A stretch of DNA of 64,000 nt from Cryptomeria japonica. Its lineage: Eukaryota; Streptophyta; Pinopsida; Cupressales; Cupressaceae. The notes beneath the pieces are model-generated. The model worked only from the letters and a program-made list of their open reading frames with translations, did no database searches and was not told the DNA's origin. The position numbers and the translations under genes were made by a program. Location of the stretch: the NCBI RefSeq assembly GCF_030272615.1, contig NC_081414.1, positions 910,847,009 through 910,911,008 on the forward strand. Direction: 5' to 3'. Below, in pieces: positions 1-11,939 of the stretch; the first letter of the stretch is position 1; each line of letters starts with the position of its first letter.

Positions 1-1288
1 TCTGAAAAGGTACTATACTTAAGTGGCCTAGTGCACGGAAGAAAGCCAAAATTAAAAAAAATTAAAAAATCAAAAAAATCAAAAAATCCAGAAAAAGCAA
101 AAACAAAGAGTACAAATAAAAACAAATGGTGAAAACCTGGTAAATAGGTGCTCTTGTGAAAGAACGGCTCCTCTATCTATCTCCATGCCATCTTATCCAT
201 CAAAACACTATCGGCCATCCCCCGACACTTAGCATATATTCATTCAGGATATACTTAACGTAGTCACTATCCTAGGTTATCCATCTATATCTATCCTCTT
301 ACCACATCCCACCATGGCTTGGTAATCACTGTACGTGATCATATCAAGAGGCACACTCAGCTAGGGGCATTAATTGGTTCAAAAACTTGCAACCATTCAA
401 GACATCAAGGCTATCTGCAAAACTCAACAGCTCGACATCCAACAAACAAAACTATACTTCATCGCCAAAACCAAAACATAACAATTCACACAAATACCAA
501 GGATGGATGATTTTCTGAAGTACTACATGTTGCATTCTTGCATAAAGTCTTGACTAGTTTTGCATTTTGAACTTTTTGAATTATTGGATTCTCTTCCTTG
601 TCTCACTAAATGCTTCACAGCTAGAGGTCAAGAGGAATTTCCAATATTTTCTTAGTCCTCTGTCTGGGAGGCGATCACTTGTACTATGTGAAACCTTGCC
701 TCGAGATGTGATACATCGAATATCACTGAAGGCCTGATTCCACTTCACGCATATAAATGATCTAATCTTGTCTGTTTACGCAATACGCACTCAGGTCGTC
801 CTAGTTCAATTATACCTTGACGCTTGTGCTATCTTGCAAAATCAAAAAAACATGTAAATTTTTTTCAGGTCATTATGGTTTAATTATACCATTGTGCTTG
901 TATAAATTTTCAACATATCCAAAATTCAATAAATGCTCAATGATGATATCTACAAAGAAAGCAAACAAATGGTTATATTGGATGGCAAATACAGAATGAG
1001 GATGCTACCAAAAACATAGTTGCATATCATTTTTTTACATTAGCTGCATATCATTTTTTTAATTAGCTACATATCCTATCATTTTACATGTTTTACATAT
1101 CATTTAAACATCATGGCATATCATATTACATTCAGTTGCCTATCAAATCATACATCTCCATTTCAAGATACATCTCACAGCATATAAAAGCATACATCCT
1201 ACATCATACATTACATCATATATTTAAGCATTACATCATCACATCAAATAAATACATCCATATCAACATATCACATGATCAAAAATGG

Positions 1289-1330
<42 letters not shown>

Positions 1331-1418
1331 AAACTTATCAAAATGTACAAAATGTGTCAAAACTGTGTCTAGTACAAAGAATAACAATGATCCAAAAATA
1401 CAACAGAGACCATGTCTC
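1..1418. other. AT-rich spacer of element A, no gene seen
   Basis: This stretch lies between the expected end of pol (off-window) and the 3' end of the antisense PMD gene. It matches in position and character the 50600-53149 spacer of element D: low-complexity runs of CATATCATT-like words and no convincing reading frame. The short open frames here are not supported by any homology I recognise. Confidence 0.5.
1293..1328. repeat. (AT)n microsatellite
   Basis: About 18 uninterrupted AT dinucleotides, lying in the spacer of element A. Confidence 0.95.
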
Positions 1419-4400
1419 TCAAGTATGACTATCTCCTGATGGAGATGGTCTCACTCCAGATACACCTGCCCCTGGATCTCCAGGAGGGTCCTGTCTTGGT
1501 GGACCAGTGACACCTCAGCTCTCCGACCGTGAGCCAGTAGCTCGAGATCGGCTGGATCTCGACTAAGCAAAACTCTCAACTCGCCGATCCCTAGGTACTA
1601 CAGCCTCGTAGTGTCGCCTGTAATACTCTGCCTCTTGGGCTCTTAGTGCCAGCTCTCTCAGGGTGTCTCTCATGGGACCACCCGCCGCTGCTCTCTGCAT
1701 GCTGGCCACCACCTCCTCCACTCGTCCGCGCCGCTCTATCTCGGTATCTCGCTCACTAGTCGACTGAGAAATCTGTTGTTGATCGATCAAAATCTGCGCC
1801 TGCACCTGCTACATAGTAATCTACAAGGTCCGGATCTAGGCATCCTCCATATGTCCTGGGACCCGAACCCGTAGTGGTACCTGTGCTGGAGGAACCCCTC
1901 CCACTCGGCCTGTCCTCAGTGCTGGAGGTGGGAGCACATTTGTCCTCCTCCTCTGAGCTGGTCGCATGGCCTCCTCTGCACCACCCACTACAGCTAACAC
2001 CTCCCCCACTCTCCCCTCTCCACTGGCTCCTATCGCCAATCCACCTCTCCCCCTCTCTGTCCTCCCCTTTTTGACTGCTCTATCCACCCCCCTCCTCCCT
2101 CTATCTCCCTGCCTCCCTCTGGCTCCTCTCCCTCCTCCTCCTCCATCCTCCCCATCATCTCCATCATCTCCCCCATCTCCCTCCTCCTCATCTGAGTCAA
2201 ATGCTGGCCTCATCTCCTCCAAATTTGAGATCCTAGCCATCACCCGTGTAGCAAACAATCGAGCGAACTCGTCTGTCATCCCCGCATCCTGGATCTCTGG
2301 GGCATAATCCCAGATCTGCCCGGCCAACCCCACAAACTCCTCTACTGCTACGGCACTATCAATAGTAGGCCCCCAATCCGCCACATCTTGCTGCCGCCGT
2401 GCATAAAGGCATGCTCCCTGAGGAATACCCTGTTGGCGCCCGAACTACCTCAAAACTCGGGTCACCATAAACCGCTCAATCACAAACGGGGTCCTCCCAA
2501 TCAGATACCTCGTCATGAATACAAAGGGCATCTCTAGCCCATCCTCAGCCCACACCTCACAGCTTGTATACGGTCTCCAAGTGACCGTATCAATATCATC
2601 AAAAACCCTCCTCCAATGCTCTAGTTTGCCCAGCTTACGCTGGACAACTAGACCTCTGTATCCGTAGGCATATGCTGCGCCTACGGGCCTGTCCCTATCT
2701 GCCAGTGGCCTCGCTGCTGGAATGTGCTCCCAGCACCATACCTGTAACAAAGTCACGTCAGCTGACAAACTGCCGTAATCGAGGTATACTACCTCATGTA
2801 AACTCCTGTATAAATGAGCCAGCATCGCTGACCCCCATGCAAACCTCCTGCCCTGAGTAACCATCTCCTCCAAAACCAGTCCCCATCCCACTGAGAATCC
2901 CTTTGACCTGCGATCAGGACAAAGGAATCCCCCAATGAATCCTGCCAGTACGGATGGTAGCGGTGCATAATCCAAATCCAAAAACCCCTGCCAGGGGATC
3001 TCATAACCACAAATTGTATCATCCTGAAATATGCGGCGCAGTGCCTCTGTGCCACCCTCCTCTGACTGCTCATATGGTAGAAGTGCACCTACCACAGGAA
3101 TGGGCAGAATCAGATAATAGTCTTCAAGTGTGACTATCATCTCTCCAGTGGCAAAATGGAAGGTGTTCGTGTCGCTATGCCACCTCTCTGCCAAAGCTGT
3201 CAAAAGCCCTCAGTTCATAGTGAACCAAGGCATATCCAGGAGAGAGGTCAATCCACATCTCTCAATAATATCAAGGTCTGCCTGCGCCAACTGCGGTATC
3301 AATGTCCATGGTTTGGGGAATCTCTCCCTCAACTGTACCACGCCCAATCGCTCCTGTCAACAAACAAAACAAATCCAATATCAGTTTCCACATCAAAACC
3401 AAGATATCACAATCAAACTTACATCAACAACATGAAACAATTTGCTCATCTACATCAAAATTCAAAATCCTATCAAAACCATATCAAAACTTGTAACACA
3501 ACTCAAGTTCTCAAAAACCATATCAAAACTTGTAACACAACTCAAGTCTCCACAATCACATAAACTTGTAAAACAACTCAAGTTTCCCACCCATATCAGC
3601 TTGTAATACAACTCAAGTTTCCAACCCATATCGGCTTGTAATACAACTCAGGCTTCGTACACATTGAATTTGAAATAGAACACGCAAATAAATCATATTC
3701 TGATTAACACAACACATTGATATCTATACATAACTTGGAAAATCGCAAATCAAAACAAGTTATACAAATACTCATATTGGATAAATTCATCAAAATACGA
3801 CAAGAAAGCAAAACAAATTTTCAAATCGGCCCATTCTGCAAAAAAAATTTCAGATGCGCTAAAACAGTTATTCAATGCACTAAAAACCTTCCACACGCTA
3901 GGCTGCCTCTCCTACGCGCTACTCTATTTACCCTATGCACTAGACTCGGTCTACGCGCTCAAATTTTCACCCCATGCGCCACCTAACTCACCCCATGCGC
4001 TAGACTTTGTCTACGCGCTGATCTACCCCTCCTAGGCGCTAGCCGTTTAGTCCTACGCACTAGGTTAGTCCTACGCGCTACACCCCCTTGCCTATGCGAA
4101 CCCCTGCGGCCCCTATGCGCTAGGTCACCCCTACGCGCTAACCTGTTGATGCGACGCGCTACCCGACACATTCTATGCACTATTCTACATGCACGCGCTA
4201 ACCTAATAATTTCATGCGCTAGCCTATCTTTTTCGGACGCGACCCCTAAATTTGAACTCGATGCGCTACTCTAAACTTCGTATGCGCTACTCTAGACCCT
4301 AGACGCGCTAAAACGTACAACCCGAACTTTGAAAATCAAAAAACGCCTAAAAATGACAAAATCAAAAATCAAAAAAGGGTCAAAAATGTTGACTTACTGG

Positions 4401-4472
4401 TGGTCCACGCGCTGCAGGCCTCCAATACCTCCGAACGCGCTCGAATCGGTGTCTATGATAGGGAATAGGCAT
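1419..4472 (-). pseudogene. antisense two-exon plant-mobile-domain (PMD) gene of element A, broken by stops
   Basis: Exon 1 is 4398-4472 (25 codons, starts MPIPYHRHRFERVRR), the intron is 3354-4397 (GTAAGT donor, T-rich tract and CAG acceptor), and exon 2 is 1419-3353. The intron is phase 0. The predicted protein is about 669 residues: exon-1 leader, PMD core (TALAERWHS, WRPY, MTRYLIGRT), an acidic then Gly/Arg-rich linker, and a Gln/Glu-rich probable coiled coil. PMD proteins such as Arabidopsis MAIN and MAIL1 are nuclear and act in gene expression and transposon silencing; PMD domains are also known inside transposons. The frame has seven premature stops (3210-3212, 2445-2447, 1836-1838, 1821-1823, 1809-1811, 1563-1565, 1515-1517) but no frameshift I could find. 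The boundaries are supported by exact structural agreement with the copy in element D. It is transcribed against the retrotransposon. Confidence 0.8.
3880..4315. repeat. GCGCTA degenerate array in the PMD intron of element A
   Basis: About 19 units spaced roughly 17-22 bp, each with a core such as TATGCGCTA or TACGCGCTA on the plus strand and variable filler. Some cores are mutated to GCACTA or GCGAAC. The whole array lies inside the intron of the antisense gene (3354-4397). Confidence 0.9.
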
Positions 4473-4545
4473 TTTCTCTCCAGAGCAAATTCTTTTTCTC
4501 CAAAGTCAACAAAGCACAAATGAGTCTCAATCAAGCCCTTTTCCC

Positions 4546-4553
4546 CTTTTATA
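4546..4553 (-). promoter_or_regulatory. TATA box of the antisense PMD gene (element A)
   Basis: Minus-strand CCTATAAAAGGGG, about 75 bp upstream of the exon-1 start codon at 4472. Element D has a comparable TATAAAT about 100 bp upstream of its start codon. The site lies inside the element, between the gene and the 3' LTR. Confidence 0.6.
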
Positions 4554-4902
4554 GGAGGAAAATGAAATTAGGGTTAGCCCAATGGACCTGTAATATGGTC
4601 GCGGTCTCCCCTATACCATAACATTTGTAACTTATCAGGAGATGAATCAATTTGAACACATTTTACATGCACAAAATCCTACACATCATACGCAACTCAT
4701 CAAATTAAATCAAACTTTTTATTTTTTTTCAAAATATTGATTCATCTCCCAAGGGGGCATCACCATCAAAAATCGAATCTGGGGCATCACATCAAATCTG
4801 GGGCACGACTTGCAAATCAAAAGAGCGACACAAAATTGCATTGATCATAAATCATGATAAGGCATCATTTTCTTTGAAATAACATGTGCACACACGTCAC
4901 TT

Positions 4903-4917
4903 CAAAGAGGGGCAAAA
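4903..4917 (+). promoter_or_regulatory. polypurine tract of element A
   Basis: CAAAGAGGGGCAAAA directly precedes the LTR start TGTAGACG. This is the plus-strand primer site of reverse transcription and fixes the element's orientation. The same word recurs at 11927 and 16855, and on the minus strand at 47513. Confidence 0.9.
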
Positions 4918-6397
4918 TGTAGACGTATAAAAATGACCATATTCCTAAATGAATATTTTATGTTCATTTCTCTATTTGATTAAATCCAATTTAATTAAAT
5001 TATCCACATTCCTCTATTTAATTAAATAAATTACTCAATTTATTTAAATTAAATTCACTATACCCATTTAATGAATAAATCATTTTATTCAATTAAATCC
5101 CCCCTATCCACTTTTAATTAAATTCAAATTTAATTAAATAGTTATCCTAAAATTAAATAAATCTAATTTATTTAATTTCCCCAAATTACAACCAAATTGA
5201 ATAAATCATTTTAAACAATTAAATCCTATTATCCTTCCATCCACTTGCAAAATCCCAAACCCCTTTCTAATCCCTTCTAGAATCTTCTAATCACTTCTAA
5301 TTAACCTAAACCCCTCCTCTAAACCTTGTCACATCCCTAAGCAAAGGGAAGTCACTTCTCAAATGGCTCAAAGTCTTTGATAACCATTAAAGGCTTTCAA
5401 CCTTCAACCACTAATGGCTCAAAGTCTTTGAAAACCATTGAAGGCTTTCAACCTTCAACCACTTAATTCCCAAAGTCTCCAATAACCATTAATGGTTAAC
5501 TCAAACCCTCCTACATGGTTAAAACATTTGTTTTGACTCAACCTTCATCCAACCCAAGGGTCTCATCAGGCCATTAATGCTTTGACCATGATTATCTCTT
5601 AATCATTTGCACAAAGGTTTATCCTTGGATTAAACCTTAATCCAGTGGGTAAGCCTAACTTAGACTTGACCCTTAGCCTTTAGATAACCATGAGGTCTTC
5701 TCAAGCCTTTAATGCCTCCAACCCCTTTTCTCAACCCAATCCTATATTGACACTTGTCACCATTTCATTGGTACCAATTGTGCACGTGGATCACCAACTT
5801 TCAAACTCAGCCCTTGATTAAACAATTCAATCTTGACCATCCATTGCCCTGTTTATGCTATAAATAGAGCTCTCATTCCTCCATTTTTTAGAATCATCTT
5901 TCAAATTTGAAGCATTACACTTATGCTCAAATTCTTTCAAGCTTTCTCATTTCATAAATGCTCCTCATTTAGCCTCTTTTAGATCAGGAATTAGACTAAT
6001 ATGCATGTTTAGAATAATTTCTTTATCATTTTAGCTCAATCATTGATTAAATATAGTATGCTAGGATAGTATTCATACTAATCTTGTCATCTTATCATTT
6101 AGTTTATTGCATTTCTAAGATCATACATAGTTTAACACATCTCATCCTAAAAACTATCAGTGCATCCCTCGTTCTTGCATTTGCCATCCCTAAACCATTT
6201 TGCTCAGAGATTTGAGAGCAAAAGCATTGGTTTGAGGGACATTGTGAGATAGAGAACCATGGGACCCACCTTGGGAAGCTGAGTAATACGTTATTACTCC
6301 ATAGTTTGCATCAAGAAGTCCTCTGTGTGTGTGTGGACTAGTCATTTAGTAATATTTTCACATATTAAGTTTTATCAGCCCACTTTTCCCGCATACA
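4918..6397 (+). repeat. 3' LTR of element A
   Basis: A 1480-bp LTR starting TG and ending CA. Its ends match in reverse complement the LTR at 19869-21336 (TGTAGA.GTATAAAAATGACC and CCCGCA.ACA). A TATAAATAGAGC promoter core is at 5859-5870, also present in the element D LTRs. The first half is rich in TTAATTAAAT words. Confidence 0.88.
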
Positions 6398-6409
6398 GGG
6401 GGTATGTTG

Positions 6410-9108
6410 TGTTAGGCCCAATATGGAAAGCTAATGTACTGAGAGGGGAGGGGTGAATCAGTACTTCAAATCCTTTTCTTAACAATATCTTTACTATTAA
6501 GCATAAACTGAATAGTGCAGTAACATAATATAATGCTAAAACAAATAAATAACAATCATACATGATTCACTCCATAACACATATATTTTGGTTATGCAAA
6601 AACTCTTGGTTAGAGAGAAAAACTGCAGTGGGGATGGCACCCACAACTTCACTACTACAATAATAAAGGTTGCTCAGTTAGAGCTACATGTTTAGCTATT
6701 TCTGATAGCTTACCCTGTTAGGAGTATCAAGATCTGTTAGATCTACCTTGCTAAAGGATTTTACAACACTTAATCTAAATGTTGCACCTGGTTAGAGGCT
6801 TTACAATTTATAGACTTGATTAGAGTCTTTTACCCTGTTAAAGGTTTCTCTTACAACTTCAAAATATTACAATAAAATCATTACAAATGTCTACAACTTT
6901 ACATCTAGAATGTTATAGCAGATTCTATGTGCTCAGAATAAGATTACCTTGCTTATAGCATACCTCGGTAACCCATATAGTAACTCAGTAAACCCTTCTG
7001 TTTACTCTGTTCTTTGACTATTCTCTAAAATCCTTCTCGGTGACCTTTGTGTCTCTGTAACAGTCATAACACTTAGTACTTTCACATGTCTTGCTTCATA
7101 TATTTCTATATATTCCTTTCTGTCATGCTACATGTATATGTTGGCATTAGGTGAACCGGTATGAGGACATAATGGTATTGTATGTTGTCATTGATGTCAA
7201 TATGTGATATGAAGAGAGAAGCGACATATGTGAGAACCGGTATATATGCCAAAGTAAAGTGGTATATTTGTTCAAGGTGAACCGGCATGTCAAGGTGAAC
7301 CGACATGTAGTCATGGGAACCAACACATGGAAGCATTGTATGACTACCGGTTGGTAGGTAGTTTCCACTTCAGGATTTCCGGTTGGAGTATCTTAAGCCT
7401 GTGTGACTCAATCAATAATCTTTATGTGATGAAGTTAGCATGGTAACGAAGAACAGATAGTGTTTCCACGTAAGCCTTGTGCGCGTGAAGGATCTTGCAT
7501 AAAGAAGAGTGTTCCTATCTACCTTAGGAATGTGCGAAGCCTGTAAATGGTGATAACGTGTGATGGGTTATCAGCCGCCATGAAATCAGTGGAAAATGAA
7601 CGATGGAGAATGTCTTGAGATTGGATCAAGACTGTTGCATTCAATACAGTATGATCAATGGTCAGGATTGAACCATTTGAATTCCTTAACCTAACAGGTC
7701 TAGGGTTTAGGGTTTATGCTACTGACCTGTATGTTGTCCTATAAGGTCGATGTTGTGATTCTTTCAAAGTTTGTTGGCAAAAGTTGTGTGTGTGTATCTA
7801 AGAGAAGAGATATGTGATTCTTGCCAGACCAGAGGAGAGAAGTCATACCTGCAGAGTGTAAGTGTAGAAGGTGAAGAGGAGCTTAAGCGGATCTGCATTG
7901 GCATTGAGTGCTATTATCAGGTCATTGATATACCTATTGATCTTTAACTACTTCAACAGTTGTGAAATCCCCTAATAGGGTAGCCTTAACCGGCTTGTTG
8001 AAAATCCTCTAACAAGGTAACTCAAAGCTACTGAGTTATTGATATCCTTTAGCTATTGAGTTCTTGAAATCCTCTAACAAGGTACCCTTAACAGGGTTTA
8101 ACCCTTAACCGAGTATTGTAGCCATCCCTTAATCGGGTGATCCCTAACAAGATCGGTTCCTAACAAAACCTATTGTATATGTCTTTAACCGAACAAGGCT
8201 CCTAACAGAGCGGACTTCCAAAGAGTTCAAAAACAAGCTTGTGGGTATTCATCCCCACCGTGGTTTTTCCCAGTTGGGTTTCCACATGAAAAATATGTGT
8301 GTCATGTGTGATGTTATGATTGTTTTCTGATTAAGTGGTGATGCATGTTGATCTTGCTGTAATATGTACATCTTTGATGGTAGATTGCCCATTCATGCAT
8401 TAAAGTGAAATGGGAATGAAAAGTTAGATTACATGAGAAGATAAGTGTCAACCGGTCTTTACTTGTCTTAGTTACACTGGGTTTTGCCGGTTGAACTCTG
8501 TTGAAGGACCGATGCTACTGTTTGTCTGTCAGTGCATAAGTGTTAGTTGACAAACCGGTTTAAGGTTGAGTTTTTGCCAGTACTGATTCACCCCCCCTCT
8601 CAGTACCGGTTTGGTACTATTCGTTCATCATTAAGTTATCAGTATATATATGTTCTTAATCCATGTTGTATAAATAGATCTCTTATGTCGGTGATCCATT
8701 CATTGCTTCAATCTTACAAACATGTTTTATCGAATGAATAACCATGCAAAATATTTCATTGGTTAGGTGACCTCAAAATCATACACAATCTTTAAGTGCA
8801 ATTTCCAATATGATAATGGTTTTATGTTCCTTGATCTTGTAACACGTTTTCATATGTATGTCTAGGTTCAATGAATCTGGTAACACGTTTCACTCGGTGT
8901 GTATCAACTTGGTGTGTCATCTTTGCTGCTCGGTAAACATGGAATGATACTCGGTAGACAGCTCGGTGCATACTGGGCTCTGTGACTACTTTCTTCTATA
9001 ACCGACTGGACTGTGCATACCAACTAAATATTTCGGTAGAGATAACCGACTAGAGTATATAGAATAACTTTGAACATAAAACTAATGGCAACTTGATAAG
9101 TAGTAACA
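6410..9108 (-). mobile_element. copia solo LTR I, interrupted by nested solo LTR F
   Basis: On the plus strand it begins TGTTAGGCCC and ends AGTAACA, flanked on both sides by the 5-bp duplication TGTTG (6405-6409 and 9109-9113). Without the nested insertion it is about 1.19 kb. Near its left end it carries the copia U5 signature and hairpin (6436-6464: GTACTGA, G-rich loop, TCAGTAC) in minus orientation. No internal domain or second LTR is present, so it is a solo LTR. It sits just downstream of LTR A. Confidence 0.75.
7139..8641 (+). mobile_element. copia solo LTR F, nested, with GTATA duplication
   Basis: Begins TGTTGGCATTAGG, ends AAGTTATCA, and is flanked by GTATA at 7134-7138 and 8642-8646. 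It has the plant copia U5 words CCACCGTGG, TTTTTCCCAGTTGGGTTTCC and the hairpin GTACTGATTCACCCCCC...TCAGTAC at 8580-8606. The left end matches the reverse complement of the LTR at 40923-42410. A single LTR between perfect duplications means the internal region was lost by recombination between LTRs. Confidence 0.88.
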
Positions 9109-9113
9109 TGTTG

Positions 9114-9840
9114 TATACAATTTAGATGTTTTAAATAGTTTCATTTTTGTTGTAATTTTTTGGTCTTGGTTTTCATTTTCATTTTTGTTTTGATCTTATA
9201 AATTAAATGTTTTGGTTTTGATTTTTTGGGGGGTTTTCGTTTCGTTTCAAGGTTTTCAACATTTTTATTAAATTTATTCGTTTAAAAAAAAATCCTAATC
9301 TAATCAATTCATAAAAAAAATTCAAACTAAATTTAACTAATTTTCAAAATAAAAACATACTTTTCTAATGAAAAAAAATTATTAAGCTAAAAAACATTTT
9401 TTTCTAACAAAAAACATAAATTTAAAACTAAAAATCTAATTTTTTAACTAAAAAATTAATCTAAAAATGAATTATTGAATAAAAATGGGTGTTAGGCATA
9501 CCTGGAAGACTTGAAGGTGGGTTGCTGGAAATTCCTGGGAGGGCTCCACTCCTTGAATCGAGATCCCGTATGGCAAAAATGAACCACATTTCGTTAAAAA
9601 AAAAAATTATATATTCGAAACGGGATCCTGTTTCGTTTTCAACACGGGATCCCGTTTGGAGCTCTAGGCTCGGGATCCTGGGGCCCACGGTACCCCATTT
9701 GATTTTAGGCTCGGGATGCCAAGAGTCAATGGGATCCGGATTCATCTCATATTCTTTTTGCCCGATTTCCACTTTTTAACTAAGTTCAAAACTTCCACAT
9801 TAAGTGGACACAACTTCTTGCACTTACCTAATGTCCTAGT
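9114..9840. other. low-complexity T/A-rich stretch with GGATCC words, no gene
   Basis: 9120-9480 is homopolymer-rich (TTTTGGTT then AAAAATT runs). 9560-9740 contains six GGGATC-type words (CGGGATCCCG, CGGGATCCTG, GGGATCCGG) in 180 bp. The overlapping open frames on both strands come from this palindromic bias and look non-coding. Confidence 0.5.
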
Positions 9841-11926
9841 CTTAGGGTAATCGACTGGTCAATTTACATGTCCTAAGCAGTATCAACCAAGTCATCTTTC
9901 TGTTGGTAGTACCAAGTCATCTTTCTGAGTCAATCACTTGATTCCTAACTACTGAAGAGTTTTATCACTGAATACACAAGCAAAACAAGACTACTGAAAA
10001 CAATCACTAAATAGTTTGAGATATGCATGAAATTTTCTTTGTGTGCTATCTTTTACATTGGCTTTCGCTTATTATTGCCTCTGAGTAACTCGAGGAAGTC
10101 TATCTTGACTAAGAGGAGAAAGGATTGGGGGCATAATACTTTGATTTGTGTTCTGCTTGTAGGAATGAATCTGATGATCTAGAAACATCTAATTAGCTAG
10201 GTGTCTATGGTAAGTGCCTTCACATCAAGGTGAAATCACCACACATACCTTGACTCCGCTTATTTGTATGCTATAGGGAAGTTGGAGTCATTTCTTTGTC
10301 TATTTTGAGGGGATTTCTTTAATGTGCAATCTAGATGCATGCGTAATCTGTCCAAGGATATGAACGAACAAAGGGTCATTGTAGACAAGATAATTAATAT
10401 TGCATATGAAAAGGAAGGAACTCTACTTTGCCTGCTTTGTTTGTAAAATGCTCGGTGATGAAAATTAAGCATTCCAAATCCAGTGACTAGGTTTAGGTTG
10501 CATTCATCCTAAATTTTATGCATTTTGAGTAATTTCAGCATGATAACAATGATCTCTTTATCTTTTGAATGAGAGTCTGAGGCATTTGTCATTTCTCAGC
10601 TAAGTGGTCTCTTTTTCATCATCGTTTCTCTGATCAAGTACTTGTGTATTGAGATGTTAGTTGCATACATGAGCATCTTATATAGATCCATACATTTCAT
10701 TTTATACTTATTTGCATTCATATTATTGCATTAAGAAAAATAAACATTTGCATTACTAGTTACTCATTCTCCTCATTTATTTGTATCATCATTTATTTGC
10801 ATAAAAAGAAACAAAAATAAACATCCATATTCCATTTGCATTCATTTATCTATACTGAAAAGATATGCATACATATAGAATAAAGCATATAGAACAACAT
10901 CTCATAATCAATCAACACAAGTACGATGAAATCAAATCAAGAGCTCATAAATCGATCGTCCTAAGTCCATTTTTGGTATCGAAATCGAAATCTGACATCA
11001 ATTCTCTAATCAAAATTTCACGACGTTGACCACTTAGCGCTTTCATCAACTCCTCATTCTCTTCTTCAATTTGTGCTCAATTTCTCGTTAATCAACACTA
11101 AATCTCAATTGAATTCTCACATCAACTCTGATTTTAATCTTCAACATTAATCTTTGTGCTCAAATAACTTATCATCGCTACAAAAAAAAATTGTCTACAA
11201 TCACTGCGCAACCCTCGCTATCTTTCGATTTCGCTCCCGAGGGGGCATACTCATGACCTCAAAGTCGAGAATTTCTTTCAAAAATCTTCGTTGCAAGTCG
11301 AGCGGCTAATCTTTTCTAAACATCAAACAAGACCTCATTTCTAAGGGGCATCTCAGCTTCATCGCTTCATATCAAGTTGAGATCACTCGATCATCTGAAT
11401 CAAATCAATCTCTAGGGGCATATCAGTTTCATCGCTTCATATCAAGCTAATATTCATCTTCTCTGAATGTTAATTAGTTTCATATCTTTTCATCAAGTTG
11501 ATTATTCGTTTAAACTCAATCAAGGGTTTAAAGAGTATCTTTGATCACACGCTCAATCTAAGCAGGTGTTCATCTTCATCGCTTCAAATCAAGCTGGACA
11601 GTTTATCTTCGCTCATCATGTCTTGATCAATCAAGTTCAAGATCGATTTTATCTTCGCTCACTGTGTCTAGTTCAATCAAGTTCTAGATCAGTAAGATCT
11701 GCTTCTTGATCAATCAAGTTCAAGTTCAATATCTTTGCTCTTTATCGTTCCTAGTTCAATCAAGTTCGGGATCGATATCGCTTTAATCAACTCAGTTCAG
11801 TTGCATCGCTTCAAAACATACTCAATACCTTGCTCTTCATCTGGTTCGTGATCAATCAAGTTCAGAATTGGTATCTCCTAGACATCAAATTTTGTCTAAA
11901 CCAACGCGCTGCTCACACATTATTTC
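9840..11926 (+). mobile_element. 3' internal remnant of gypsy-like element E
   Basis: Placed by the polypurine tract and LTR that follow. It shows an AT-rich spacer (10480-10900) like those of elements A and D, then a 1-kb stretch of short repeats. No pol or PMD coding sequence is recognisable. Its left boundary is uncertain. Confidence 0.45.
11340..11870. repeat. degenerate short repeats near the 3' end of element E
   Basis: Two words recur: TTCATCGCTTCATATCAAG (at about 11356, 11428 and, altered, 11575) and GATCAATCAAGTTC (at about 11627, 11670, 11707, 11753 and 11852). They occupy the position that the GCGCTA array holds in element A, just inside the 3' LTR. A single GCGCT is present at 11905. 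Confidence 0.65.
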
Positions 11927-11939
11927 AAAGAGGGGCAAA
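11927..11939 (+). promoter_or_regulatory. polypurine tract of element E
   Basis: AAAGAGGGGCAAA immediately before the LTR that starts at 11940. Confidence 0.8.

Larger units (their letters stand above)
1..6397 (+). mobile_element. 3' part of Tat-type Ty3/gypsy element A (cut by window edge)
   Basis: The element is read on the plus strand because its polypurine tract (4903-4917) precedes a 1480-bp LTR that begins TGTAGACG and ends CCCGCATACA. Upstream of the tract lie, in order toward the left, the first exon, intron and second exon of an antisense PMD gene and an AT-rich spacer. The same order is seen in element D (46116-64000), where gag-pol follows the spacer; here gag-pol would lie left of position 1. 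The target-site duplication cannot be checked because the 5' LTR is outside the window. Confidence 0.8.

Noticed and set aside
1874-2307. Plus-strand Pro/Ser/Leu-rich open frames
   Set aside because: They are the complement of the Gly/Arg/Asp-rich linker of the antisense PMD exon; the composition is explained by that gene.
3880-4315. GCGCTA array as a CRISPR-like array
   Set aside because: Units are degenerate, there is no constant repeat of 24 bp or more and no regular spacer, and the context is a plant intron.
6398-6402. GGGGG after LTR A as a target-site duplication
   Set aside because: The matching 5' copy is outside the window, so it cannot be verified.
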